From: Antrodiella citrinella
Lineage: Eukaryota; Basidiomycota; Agaricomycetes; Polyporales; Steccherinaceae
Assembly (NCBI GenBank): GCA_004802725.1
Contig: SGPM01000119.1
Location: forward strand, 1 to 64,000
DNA length: 64,000 bases
Reading direction: 5' to 3'
Part shown: positions 35,025 through 47,398 of the stretch, in pieces
Layout of the letters: each line of letters opens with the position of its first letter
Numbering within the stretch: the stretch's first letter is position 1
The notes under the pieces: generated by a model
The model's input: the letters and a program-made list of their open reading frames with translations, nothing else
Told to the model about the DNA's origin: nothing
Database searches by the model: none
Program-made: the position numbers and the translations under genes

Positions 35025-38000
35025 ATGATTTTGCAATATCTTTTTGCCGCGATATCTGCGTTCATACCGCTGCTCACGATATTTAGGCAATCCGCATTTG
35101 TCGACTGGACAAAAGGTCTCGCGTCCTCATTCACGCCAACCTTCCTCTCTCCCACATGCCGCGATCTTTTGCTCCCCGAGGGGACCGTCGCTCCATTGGA
35201 TATTGCTCAGGGAATTGATCTATCTCTGGCAGCACCAATAATTTCGTCTGTTCCTGGCGACCTCGACGTGCATCCTGCGTTTCACACTATTCTGTCCCTT
35301 TGGAGTGCTCTGGTCCCTGTCACCGACATCTATCACTCGACGCTACGGGTGTATCTTCCAATATTCCTGATGTGTATCGTGTCTTGTCTTGGCGCTTTCC
35401 TATTGATCTCTGCTCTGAAGTCAGCACCTGGAAAGCCAGCTGCAGATGCCAGCGCCGTGTCCTGTGACGCTATGTCATCTCTTGAGCTTATTGATCAACT
35501 TGGCCAGACTGTGACGGATGGTTCTCTTTCGGAAGCTCAGCGGGAGCTTGATCTATCGCTTGCCCTCTCCCCCTCCGTCTCGGGCGTACCTCTCAACAGC
35601 AGCGTCAGCGTGGCCTCCCGGATGATAGCTGCCCAGAACAATGACTTGCCCGCAGCAGACGACACCCCTTACGTCAACGCTTTCCCTGACACTTTCGCCG
35701 TTCGACACGCCATTGAGGATGTCAGAAAGTCCGGTACCCAGAAAGTGGCAGGCGACGACGACGACGAATCCCTCTGCGAATATGATTTGTTGGAACATCC
35801 AGTATCTCCGAACGACTTCTGTACCTGGGATGCCCCGGATTTCTCACCTGCTCTTGACAACGACCTAGTTGTGCCAGTAGTCGATTATTCCGATGCTGCC
35901 GATGCGACTCAGGTCCCATTGCCTCCAAGCCCGCTGTTGTTGCCCAATCCTTCTTCTATGGACCTGGCAACCCTGCAAGAGGTTACTTTACTGGACAGCG
36001 ATATTCTAGACCTCAAGGAAGAGAATCTTCTTGACGTTCAACTGTCTGAGATTGATCTTGTCGAGTTGTCTCAGTCAAACGATACCCTGGTTTCTTGCTA
36101 TTCCGACCACATAGCCTCAATCGATTCCGAGATGCTTACGCTCGATCCCGATGAACCTGCTCTTCCTTCTTCAACGGTCGACTGGAACCCGTCTTCTGAT
36201 TCTTTCTGCGTCCTATTCGAGACACTTGGATCTCCCGAACTCATAGGGGAACTCGAATTCCGAGAGGATGTCACGCCGTTCGCTCCGGTAGATGATTCAA
36301 CTGAACTAGTCCCTTTGGTCACACTCAGCACGGATGCGGCTCAATTTCGGTTTAAAGAGTCGGACTCTTCACCTTTCCCGTTGGATACTCCTGTGCCAGC
36401 CACCTCGTCGCAGGATTATCGGCCGCTAGTTATATCTCTCGGAAATAGCGCGATGGACGAGTTGATTTCCGCTTTCCGTTCTGCATTGGGATCCCACTCG
36501 TCGACATCATCCATGTCGAATTGCGATGTTGCCCCCATCGGCTCACCGTGTTCTGACGACAGCAATCAAGGCCGCGCCTCGATCGATTTTCGGCCGCCAT
36601 TCCCACTCATGGAACCTGACGAGCCTGTGCAGCATGCGTTGGGTGAAAACATCGATGCGCGGGATTGGACTATAGTCAATGTCCGACTCAATGAAGATGG
36701 CAAGTATATTTTCGTACCAACTAGCTACGGTCCTACTGCTGTCCAGGAGTCACCCGATGCAGATACAGTCATTCCGTCGACAATTTCTGCAGACGATCAG
36801 CAAGCTGATCGTCGTCACGCGCCACGACACGCCAGGTCTGGCTCTGAAGATCTCCGTCGTCAGCCCGGTACCGCATTGATACCCATTCGTCCCCGTTCCG
36901 CGTCGGGTCAAAGCAGCGATCTGCAACTCCTCTCCATGCGCCTCGGACTCATCAATCATCAGAGGGATTACCATATGTTCGAACCGATCGCGGAATTGCG
37001 CTTTGCCATCCAAGGGGAACGCGCTGCTTTGGCTGGTGCAAACATTCCGCGCATGAGACGACTTGGTCAGCGCCGTTTGAATTACGGTCTCACACAAGCA
37101 GAGTTCCTTGGACTTCTTGCCAATGCTCAACCGTACGTATGAAATCTCCAGTCGTGGGATCGCAGAGCTGACACTCGTATCACAGGTATACAGCTGGATA
37201 TTCTTATGCCGAGAGACTACGCCACAACCTACCTCAAATCCGCTCTTGCACGTACACAGCGCCTCCGGTACGTGCTATTGAGACCGCTCCCGCCGCTAGC
37301 ACATCCAGCGTACCTATGGTGGTTCAAGTCAACAAGAATCGCGGGGGTCAAGACGCACACGTTGAAGCCATCAATCAAATTGACATCGATCGTCAGAGAG
37401 CCAAAGCCGCCAGCGAACGTCCTGCTCGCAGGAGGACATCATCCGGACCGTGAGTGCAATCGCAATAACGTATGACTCGCGTTAAATACTCAGCTTGGTT
37501 TGCTCTGAACAGCGATTCTATGATGAGAAGGTCCCGACGCGCCAGTACTGCTGCAACCACTTCGGTGACAGCGCAGTCAGCATTCGCTGGTGCTTCAGCG
37601 GATAGCGGGAGGGACAGAACATCAGATCCTTCGGATATGACTCGGCATGAAGATGTTATATCTAGCGGTTCGCAACCCGGTCTTCGCAAAACTAAGTCTT
37701 GCGTAAACGTAGGCGACCGCACCAACCAGGCTACTCGTGTTAAAGAGCCTTCTGCTCCCGCCCATGAGCGTAACCATCGACGAGCCAGCAGCGGTTCGCC
37801 GTCTCTTCAGTCGAAATCCTCTTACTCCACGGCTAGGAGTACTCACATTCGTCAGAGCCGTCGTTCTAGTGTTTCTCAAGCCCCCCCTCTGGAGACTATT
37901 GCCGGCTCGCCTCCTGATTCACCCAAGGCGAAGAACGCACGCCCTGCGTACCCGAGCCTGGACGCTATGATGGCAGAAGCTGTTCCTTCTTTTATCAGCT

Positions 38001-38289
38001 CTGACCAACCATTGGCTTCGGCCGAGAGTAACAAGTCTACCGCGTCACCTAGTAGCTCTCGCTTCGGAGGGTTGCTGGAGTCCAAGCCGAAGCCTTTCTA
38101 TCCCAGGATAGACGACGACGGCGCCATGGACGAGGTCCCGATGAAATTTGATTGGCCCAACTCCTTGAGAGCGACTTCGAGGAGGTGAGTAAGGTTAGCA
38201 TCGGTCTTATAGATATTCTTCATGGTAGCTTTCGCTCATTGTTGCAATTTCGTAGATCGTCGGACGGAAGACAGCCCTGGCGGCCGTGA
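35025..38289 (+). CDS. Uncharacterised 1025-residue protein with two N-terminal hydrophobic segments
   Basis: Exons 35025-37132, 37186-37449, 37513-38184 and 38256-38289 join in phase to 1025 residues. The N-terminus is hydrophobic (MILQYLFAAISAFIPLLTIF), as a signal peptide or anchor, and a second span lies near residue 115 (FLMCIVSCLGAFLLISALK). Residues 150-500 are acidic and Ser/Asp/Leu-rich, with repeated TLxxDxDILDLKEENLLD-like stretches. Residues 600-720 look ordered (DWTIVNVRLNEDGKYIFVP; MRRLGQRRLNYGLTQAEFLG). The C-terminal 300 residues are basic and Ser-rich (RRASSGSPSLQSKSSYS). I recognise no domain. The arrangement suggests a membrane-anchored cytoplasmic regulator specific to basidiomycetes; this is inference. 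Confidence 0.65.
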
Positions 38290-38752
38290 CCTTGTATTGT
38301 GAATGGGATTACTTGGAACAATTTCTCTTTTGTTGATTTGTATCTATATCGTCACCTCTTGTGTTTGTTGTGTACGCATTGAATAATCATTTGGTTTGAG
38401 AAATTGTGGCCGCTGTTACAGTGAGCGCTCCGTCGTGGGCGTCTGAGCATCGATCGGGGACACAACTTGAACTTTTTGGCGATTTGTTTGGACGTCGGCA
38501 ACGCTCACTGGCGTAGTGACTCAGACTTGACTCAAACCGCTCCGCTTTCACCTTTGTTGTGCAATCACGTATATTCCATCTCAATCGCTCTCTGACGACT
38601 TCTCTGAATACGAATTGACAACACGACGATCGAGCATCCTGGACGATAACATTCGGGAACGACCTTCTAGAGTACACTATCCCCTCGTAAACCTACCGGA
38701 CCCTCTCTTATTTCTACACGTCTTGAAAAGCTTCTTGACATTCTCGGGCATC
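38290..38752. other. Intergenic/promoter region
   Basis: 463 bases between two plus-strand genes. The frame of the next gene is open upstream to 38615, but only a TTG could start there, so the ATG at 38753 is preferred. No separate gene seen. Confidence 0.4.
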
Positions 38753-41039
38753 ATGGCAGCGGCGCCAGCGACTGCGGCCGTCACGCAAATGTCCAAATCA
38801 TCTACTTCTACATCCAACGGCCTCAGGAAGATCCCGCCGTATTGGTACGCCTACACGACGATGGCGAAGGGCAGGTGGTTGGGACGGAAGATTTTGGAAG
38901 TGGTCTCATCAGAGTTCAGAGATCGGTCCATGGATTTCTATGTGCGTCACTTTCCGGCATGGAGTGTGAAGTGAAGGCGACGGAAGCTTAGCTAACTGTT
39001 CCTGTGAAGTGTAGAGATACGCTTTGGAAAGTGGTGTCACAACTATCAACGGGGTCGTTGCACAACCTGATACTATAGTGCGCAACGGAGACCGAATAGA
39101 GTAAGTTCATCTCATACTTTTTCTGTCGAAAGCCTCCGATCCTGACGTGCTACCATAGAAATGTCGTGCATCGCCATGAACCTCCAGTGACTGACAAGCC
39201 CGTCAAACTCCTCCTACACGACCCAGAACGCGAATTTATCGTCGTGGAGAAGCCAGGAAGCATTGTACGTTTGCTGTGTAGCTTGATTTGACACAGAGCG
39301 GTCGCATTTATCATTGCTCTCGCAGCCTGTTCATGCGGCCGGAAGATATTTCAAGAATACGCTTGTCGAAATTCTGCAGAATGATTTCGGGTTTCGGAAA
39401 GTCTACAGTATGTTTCTCTTCGTCTGCATCGCCTCAACCAATGTATTGAGTGGCTGTTCTGCAGCCGTCAACAGATTGGACAGACTGACATCTGGGTTGA
39501 TGATCCTTCCCACCTCCTCTGTGCGCGCCAACGAGTTGACGCAAGAGTTTTTCAACGGAACGATTAGCAAGGAGTATGTTGCCCGTTGCAACGGCAGATT
39601 CCCAGAGTGCGTTCTGTCACATTTGCCACAAAATGTTGTGCTGATAAGGTTGAAAACAGGCACGAAGTGATATGTGAAGAGCCAATGTTGACAATTGATC
39701 GTCAGATGGGACTGAACATCGTGCATCCTGACGGAAAGGTACGAAGAGGCTATACGAGTGACTGTCGTCTTACATTGACCCATAACTCGCTATCCTTTAG
39801 CCAGCAAAAACTATCTTCAACCTGATACGATATGATCCGAATACAGACACCAGTGTCGTACGGTGTGAGCTTTCCCTGCAGTCACTCCAACATGGAATCG
39901 CGACTGACGCTTAAGCAGGCAAACCGCTCACAGGAAGATGTGAGCCAGCATGGGATTTGATTGTAAGGTTCATACTGACATAGAATCCCTTGAACAGCGC
40001 ACCAAATTAGGGTGCATCTGCAATACCTTGGACATTCGATCGCGAACGATCCAGTGTATTCTGAGAAGAAGATTTGGGTACGTCCAATTGCCATCTGCAG
40101 GGAGGCCATGCGCTCACATGGTGCCGCCACACCACAATAGGGTGAAAACCTTGGAAAGGGTGGGTTGGACTTCACTACCTCGACAGATGAACGTTCCGCC
40201 CCACAGGCTCCCCCGCAATTCCAATTCACGTCTGGAGATAATCCCGAATCCCTCCCCACACGCACCCCGATTACACCCTCACTAGAAGCACGCGAAGAAA
40301 ACAATAATCTCAATGGAACGGGAAGCGCTAGCGCGACAGCAGGCTCTGAGAAGCCAACGCTTCTGCCAAGGGAGACTGGTCACGATATCGGACTGGCTTC
40401 GCCTGTGCCACTCAGCGCGGAGGCTGTTAAGGTTATTACAGGGTTGCGGAACATGAAGGTTCGTGCAATTCAGACACACTATCGCCGACACATTCACTGA
40501 ACTGCTTTGACCAGGACGAAGACGAAGACTGGAGCCGCTGGAGAGACGTCGTCTTCCGTGCAAAAAGTGCATTGACACCGAAGATCAAGGTATCGCCTCT
40601 GCCGCCCCAGAACCAACGAAAGCGAGGCGGTGGCGGGCCCGTCAAGCTCGCAAAGAACGCTAAGTTAGAAGAAGAAGAAACGCTCTCTTCTGAACCTATA
40701 GATAATTTGCGGCCCGTACCAGAGGAGTCGCGTGATGAGGACACCGAGAACACCGAAATTATCGAGATAGCACAGAGCGCAAACCAACTCACGTCGGAAG
40801 AGGTTCTGGAGAAGCTCAAGGTAGTGGACGGCCTGTTGGCGAAAGAAGCGGTTGAGACCGAAGCCACCACGGACGATATGCACTACTGCCCGGAATGCTA
40901 CTTGCCGATACACCCCGATCCCAAGCCAGAACGCCTCTACATCTTCTTGCATGCACTAAGATACACCACTAGCCTCGGGTCGTTTGAGACAGAGATGCCC
41001 GAGTGGGCTGCGGAGGGTTGGGAGTGGGATAGATCGTGA
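38753..41039 (+). CDS. PUS9: RluA-family tRNA pseudouridine synthase, Pus9/Rib2-like
   Basis: The start is ATG 38753 and about ten introns follow. The N-terminus carries the group's signature [19 protein letters not shown] and SEFRDRS, then an S4-like part ([30 protein letters not shown]). The catalytic block is [16 protein letters not shown], with the conserved Asp. [13 protein letters not shown] and [16 protein letters not shown] follow. Splicing with a GTGAGC donor after T gives VVRCKPLTGR, and the next junction gives [20 protein letters not shown], so the C.P.TGR.HQIRVHL motif is complete. A basidiomycete-type extension of about 250 residues (acidic, RKRGGGGP, ending [15 protein letters not shown]) follows. 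The yeast homologues modify U32 in mitochondrial (Pus9) and cytosolic (Pus8/Rib2) tRNAs. There is no Rib2 deaminase domain here. Confidence 0.85.
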
Positions 41040-41218
41040 ATCTCATTCAACGGGTCGGTGTAGGGTTGAACGCCTTCGATCCCTCTTTACCATACGCTAT
41101 TGAATATGAAGATGCCGTTGACGGTGGTTCCATGGATGGCTTGACAGGCGGGTGGTATTATAACGGCAATCGAGAAGCACGGATAGTACAGCAGTAGCAA
41201 TAGAAGACCTGAACACAA

Positions 41219-42273
41219 TTACTGTACCGACGGGTCAGAATAATTGACGGCTCCGGAGGAGAGCTGTACATACCTTGATGAACTTGGCTATAAACTTTCT
41301 GTAAAGCAATCGGTAGAAGTAAGCGTACTGGAAAGAAAGCATGGAACGAGGGAACACATACTTGTGGAACTCTGTCCGCAGCAAGTCATTGACAAACTGC
41401 CCATTTCTGTCCTTGTCTCTATTGCTCATCGCCTGGTTCTTGAAAATGAGATCTAGAAACAAACGAGGGCGTTAGTCATGAACTCCGGTAGGTGTTCTAA
41501 AGCACTGGTACCGTCATCCCAACGCCTCTTCACTGCAAACGTTCCCGGAACGGTGGTGTTCACGCCATTAGGCGTTTGTCCGAGCGCAGCTGCGAGATTA
41601 AGCAAAGGGTTCGCGGTGGCTATCTCGACCTCTCGAGCAGCAGCAGTCGTCGCGGATTGTTCCCGTTCTTGCCGATCCTTCTCCTCCGCCCGTTCCCGTT
41701 TGATTTTCTCAAGCTCACGCAGGAGTTCCGCCGTGTCATCCTCATCCTCATCCTCATCACTATAGGGGGGTCAGCATCCAGGACGTGGTAACTCGCAAAG
41801 GCTAGACTTACTCGTCGTCTTCCTCATCCTCGTCCTTCTTCTCTCCCTCGTCATCCTCGTCGTCATCATCCTCATCCTTGTCAAGCTCCAACGCATCCTG
41901 CAGCAACTTTCTCCGCTTATTCGACTCTTCATCCGCTATTCCCCCAGCACCTTCAACCGGACTCGCACCGCCGTTCTCCACGGCCAAAGGGGGTTTACCC
42001 TCGGCCTTCCGCTTCTTGTCACGCGCTTCTGCCTCCGCTGCCACCAGCTCTGCTTTCAGGTCCCTCTTCGCTACTTCAGCGGTAGAAGTCTGTCCAGGTT
42101 GTCTGTGGCATTACTCGATGAGTGACGGGGCTCTCCCATGCAAACCGCGCGAAACTCTACCTGAATTTAAGCTTTGTGTGCGCGGCCATGTCCCGCACGG
42201 AGAATTGCCGCGAGCCGCCTTTGACATCCTTGGCCTGAGCGGGGTCCCATGTCGGTCTGTGAGCTGTAGACAT
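41219..42273 (-). CDS. CWC15: Spliceosome-associated protein Cwc15 (Cwf15)
   Basis: The start ATG 42273 gives [20 protein letters not shown], the invariant family N-terminus that lies in the spliceosome active-site region. Next come [20 protein letters not shown] and a central Lys/Asp/Glu-rich low-complexity stretch. The conserved C-terminus is [20 protein letters not shown] and [18 protein letters not shown]. Cwc15 belongs to the Prp19-associated complex and stays in the catalytic spliceosome. The last intron ends immediately before the stop: the spliced codons are AAG then TAA (TAA at 41221-41219), so the terminal exon contributes only a stop codon. The acidic run D/E (about 41750-41880) is longer than in yeast. 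Confidence 0.92.
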
Positions 42274-45200
42274 GATGAGATGGAATAACAAGGATTACGA
42301 GAAGTGTCGTTCGCGTTCAACCAGGCCGCTTGAGCGGTCCTGCGACCTGGAAGCGCTGGAACGCCCACGTGGCTGCCATGTGAAATGGTTCGGGAATTGC
42401 CGAGGACCACCAACCCGTTGTCCACCCAACCTTTCTTTCAATTGCGGCTTTGATTGTCACTTTTAAGTTCTCACCGAGACACGGAGCAAGTTGAACTAAC
42501 GTTTGGCTGTCAATGGACATCCTTGTCTTCGTGATACCCACCGACTGTGTTGGCCTTTGTGCCTTTCATAGGTCGCACATTCATACCCCTCGATCCAGAA
42601 CTTCGTTTGTCCGAACTTCTGACGTGGAGGGAGAAGTCTAGGTCCAAGTTATACCAATCGGCTCCGCGAGCCACTCATTGGGAGGCTTCTTGGCCAATTC
42701 AGTGCGCGATTGCGCGAGGGTGCAAGCGTATTCTCGTCGCAGCAGGGCGTGTGGTGAGTGGACACGTTTTGGTACGTCCACATGTCCGTGCCTTTGTTCT
42801 CCTTCAGCAGAGCTTCTTCTCATCGTCAGGAATGAGGAAGCCTGAGGACCTGCGTCCGACAGACTGCGAGCAACCATCATGGAAAATCTGAGACCCTAAA
42901 CCATTCTTTGGGACGACAGATGTGTTTGTTCGTTACAGTCATACAGGCTCCATGATCCAACACACACTTCGCACCTCGAACCGAACTGCTGAATGTTCGT
43001 TTATGTGATGGTATGTATTCGTGCGTCGTTACATTCATTTGTTGATCGGGGACGCTAAAGTTGGCACGTACCTGTTCAGACGTTTGCTCTCACCCAAGCA
43101 TGGATCCATCAGTCCGAGTACGAACGACAAAGGATACTCGTATGTGGAATCTGGAATCACACTCAACTACGCCGAAGTACATGAAACGAAATGTGGGTGT
43201 GACAACTCCGACCCCCTAGCACGGTGCCCTTCTTCCGCGGCTGCATGGGATAGCACTCACTGCTTGATTGGACACCAATGGACCCACGCTGACATACATC
43301 ACTCCGGTCAGATTTCCGCTTGTTGTTAGGTCATTGCCAAAGACCCATCCATTACCTAGTGACCTGATAATCACCCCTTCACACTCGTGGACATGGTGGA
43401 TCTAAACCTATTGAGCCCTCCATCATAGAGACAGAATGTGTCATCCGGGGTATTTTCGCTGCCATATCCAGTGCGTAGCATTTCTCCAAGTCATCCAGCG
43501 GCCCGATGCCTGGCTTGATGGCGTGGAAATAGTGTCTTGGGATCTCGTACAGGACGAACAGACGAGCGGGCTTGACCTGATGTGGCCATCTAGGGTGCAC
43601 TGTGTTCCAGGTCCTGATTATCACGAGCGCGTCGATTGGCCATCTATCTCTGTTGCGCCGTTCAGGTCCTATCAGCTGCTCGGTGTGAAGTGTAGCTGGT
43701 TCGAGGTGACTGTTTGTGACCTGCTCGTGTTTCAGACAATCCTGTTCTCCGCCGAAGTGACACCGAAAACGAGGATGTGGGGGTGTCGGAGCTTGTACTT
43801 TAAGCGCCGTGTTATAGGATGTTAGCAACGAGGTCGTTCAAGACACTCACGGGCTCCCTCTGTCCAGGATGACGGCACTGTCCACGTCTTTGCGCTTCGT
43901 CTTCCATGCATCTGTTCGACGTTGTCTGCGTCATCAAGGTTGGAGATTTACAAAGGAGATGACGCCTTGTTCGGGTACGCCAAGTGAGTCGTGACGGGAT
44001 CGGGATCGTGTGTGCTGATTCGCTCGACGCAACGGTGTTCCCCGCCCGGCATCTCCTGCGACGCGAACACTGGATGATACTCGGAAACGTTGGTGAACAG
44101 CGTTGGCCAACCGAACAGGAGCCTATACGGACCACTCTTGGGATGACAGATGTCGATGCACGCCGAGCCCTGGAGGTGAACGTCGTCGTGCGTGCGTGCT
44201 GAAGCTACGTCCGGGACGACAGACACCTGGGAACGCGAACGCGAACGTGCACGCACGCCAATGTATGCATGCACAGGCGCAAGAGGACCTTCGCGTCCAC
44301 TCCCCTCGGACTTGCGCGCAACGGTCGCAAACGACCCGAGAGCCCGCGCATCTCCGCCTGAGTTCACGGGCTCTGTTCTTCAAGTCATGGGCCCCGAACC
44401 GAAGGCTGACGCTGACAACTCAATAGGCCTAATTGAATTTCAGAACAACGCGTAAACATCTCGTTCTGTTGTGGCGCAACTGCCCGAGAGCACGCTACGT
44501 ATCCCGTGCAAATTTAGCGAGAAGCTCCCTCTGTTCTAGCGAGTGGTGGTGGCTTCTTCCATGCAGCGCTCTGTTGGGGTGTACGTTGAGTAGCACGCAT
44601 TTAGGTGGTGGCAGTGTGAGACGGAAGCAGCATACTGGGCTGAAGAACACGGACGGCGGAATGGAATGGGTCGGCCGGATTTAGACGGCGTCGTTCTGGG
44701 CGTTGGAGGACCGAGAGCTTGGGCTGCCTATTTGCATGCCTGCTGTCAATGGGGAGCCCCGGCAGCAATCATAGCTGGCACTACAAGGCGCGCATTGTTC
44801 TTTGTCTAGGAGACGGGTGTCGGAGAGGACGTATCGCGGGAGATCCCCAGGGGCGTGCGGGGGTGGAAGAGCAGGCTGTGGCGGCGCGAGGCTGAGTTTG
44901 GAACGGGGGTTGAGTGCCAGTGGTGATCGCTCGGTGTCCGCGAGGCGGTGGGCGATCGGGCGACGAAGGCGACACTGCCGGCCTCGACGCCGCTGTCGTG
45001 ACTGGATTTGCGTGGATCTGCAAGGAGGTCACTGCACGTGCTCCGATCTTCTGTGACAATGTCAATTATTCGAGTGAGATTGGAGAGCTCAAGATGTGGC
45101 GTCTGTAGCAGTGCTGGCTCAGCCATGCCCGATCTGGTAACCAGATTCGCAGTTCAACTGGTCACCGTCACATCCTCTCTCGCATCCCTGCTCCTCCTCT

Positions 45201-45351
45201 CATTTTCGAGTTTCGTATTTCTTGGGGCCGCTTATGGGAGTCTTGCATATCTAAGGCCTTGGAACAACAACAACGCGCTGCTAATCGTATATATACCTGC
45301 GCTTTCTCCAGCTGGTCTGCTCATCTCGAACTCGCCGAGTCTACTCTCGCA
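42274..45351. other. Three-kilobase region without a convincing gene
   Basis: The gap contains the CWC15 promoter at its left. It has several mid-sized frames: 149 codons minus (43379-43828, only a TTG start), 139 codons minus (43948-44367) and 106 codons minus (44806-45126, starting ATG MAEPALLQTPHLELSNLTRI). None shows a known domain, a splice-consistent continuation or a transposon signature. A short GAACGC-type repeat occurs near 44230-44256. It may be old repeat-derived DNA or contain lineage-specific small genes. Confidence 0.4.
45288..45295 (+). promoter_or_regulatory. TATA box of the Moco-sulfurase-like gene
   Basis: TATATATA lies 57-64 bases before the ATG at 45352, with a C/T-rich leader between them. 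Confidence 0.6.
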
Positions 45352-47398
45352 ATGGGCAACACCTCTTCGTCCTCGTCTCTCCCCGTCATCCCTCCCTCGT
45401 ACGAACCCAAGCTCCAGAACCGTCATGTCATCAAGCACAAACGCTCAAACGCTGCCTTCTCCGCTCTAACCCTCGGTTGTGCCTCTGCCTCAGACTACCC
45501 CGAATCTCTGCCATCATCCCAAGACAGCACCGTCGCCGACCGGGAAGAGAAGCTCTCCTTCGACCCTCCTCCTCTCTACGCGTACTCCACACACGACCTC
45601 CTCGAAGACGTCGATGCCTCGTCTGCATACAAGTCCTTCCTCAAGACCTACCCCGGCTATACCTCCACTTGGATCCTCGATGCCCTCCGACGGAGCGACT
45701 TTGGCCGACTCGATCGTGCTGGCGAAACATACGTCGACTACATGGGCGGGTCTCTCTACCCCGAATCCCTCATCCGCGTGCATACCGACTTCCTCCATCA
45801 AAATATTCTCGGAAATACCCATTCCATTAACAATGCGTATGTACTTCTCTTCTTGGCGCCCTGGCACCAGTGATGCTGATCAGGTTCTGCAGATCTAAAC
45901 TGTCGTCCGACTGCGCAGAGGAGGCCCGGCAGGCCGTGCTCTCCTTCTTCCGCGCACCTGCTGGGTACACCGTCGTCTTCACTGCGAACGCCTCTGCCGC
46001 GCTCAAGCTCGTCGGCGAAGCCTTCCCCTTCGCTGAGGGCAGCAGCTACGTGCTCGGGGCGGATTCACACAACAGCGTTCACGGCATAAGGCAATACGCC
46101 AAGCAGCGCGGCGCCCAAGTACATTACATTGAATCCACCCCAACCGGTGGAGTTGATGCGTCAGATGCAAAGGTAAGCTAGTAACTCAAGTGACGCACAT
46201 CTCGTGCTAATCCGATTTCAGACCATCCTCGCAGCTCACAGACCACCCACCAACTCGGCAGCTTCGTCACTGTTCGCACTCACCGGACAATCCAACGTGT
46301 CCAACTCCAAAAACCCGCTGTCTTTGATCCGGTATGCCAGCTCCCTGGGTTACAATACCCTTTTGGACGCGGCTGCCCTGGCTCCGACCTCTGTAGTGTC
46401 CCTGGCTGAGACACCGGTTGATGCCATGGCCGTGAGCTTCTACAAGATGTTCGGCTTCCCGACAGGCGTCGGAGCTCTCGTAGTAAGGGAGTCGTTCCTG
46501 GCAAAATTGGAACGCCCCTGGTTCGCAGGCGGCACAGTGGACGTCGTGCAGGCTCCTGGGAACGTGTTCACTTTGGCTTCTGAGATGCACGAACGCTTCG
46601 AGGTAAGTGGCTCTAGACCCTCATCCACCTTGTCCTTGTAATTGCTTTGATGAGCCATCAACACCCCTTGGTTCTTCTCACAATTACATGACCTACTTCG
46701 GAATGATGTCAACCGAATGCTAACGCGGTCTTCTTTTTTCTCTCGTAGGATGGGACGATCAACTACCTGAACTTACCGGCGGTTACCCAAGGCCTGCGCT
46801 TCCTTTCGGCCTATCTGCCCTTCCTTCCACTTCGACTGTCAAATCTCACCCACTATCTCACTTCTGCGCTGTCCGAGCTGAAGCACGAGCACACGGGCAC
46901 GCCCGTCGTCCGCGTGCTCTCGCGCATCCCAGGCCGGAAACTCAAATCGGTCGGGGACCAGTCCGACGCTGGCTCGACCATCTCGTTCATCTTCCTCACA
47001 GTGAGTCTTCGACCTTCTCTTGATAATCTCTTCACCCTGCTGACTGATCGTTACATCAACAGCCCACGGGCGAACAGATGCCACTGTCGTTCATCGAGCA
47101 CGCCGCGTCGCGCCAAAATGTCTCGCTGCGCACGGGGTGCATGTGCAACCCGGGCGGGGCCGCGGCGCTGCTGGGCCTGCGGTCGGACATGGACAGGCTG
47201 TACCCCGGNGTGACGATGAAGGAGTTCGAGCAGCACGTCGGTTACGAGCTCGGCGTCGTCCGGGTGAGCCTCGGGCTGGCGAGCAACTTCCAGGACGTGT
47301 ACCGCGTTGTGAAGTTTGCGAGCTCGATGGGCGAGGAACGGTGTCGGAGGATCATGTGGAGAACGTGGTCGGACGAGAAGATCGGGACTGCGCTCTGA
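45352..47398 (+). CDS. PLP-dependent class V enzyme, molybdenum-cofactor-sulfurase-like, no MOSC domain
   Basis: The start ATG 45352 (MGNTSSSSSLPVIPPSYEP) is supported by the TATA box 57 bases upstream. Five introns follow. Class V aminotransferase/NifS-like blocks are clear: YVDYMGGSLYPESLI, NILGNTHSINNA, VVFTANASAALKLVGEAF, YVLGADSHNSVHGIRQYA and NTLLDAAALAPTSVVSL. The PLP lysine is within DAMAVSFYKMFGFPTGVGAL. Near the C-terminus RTGCMCNPGG carries the C-x-C-N-P-G motif of Moco sulfurases (HxB/ABA3/MOCOS). The protein ends at ...DEKIGTAL without the MOSC domain of full-length sulfurases, so it may be a paralogue that mobilises sulfur from cysteine for another acceptor. One N (47209) falls in the last exon. 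Confidence 0.85.

Noticed and set aside
43720..43820. Kinase-like phrase (LKYKLRHPHILVFGV) on the minus strand
   Set aside because: It is isolated, lacks the glycine loop, catalytic and DFG motifs nearby, and is followed by a stop after a few residues. Probably chance.
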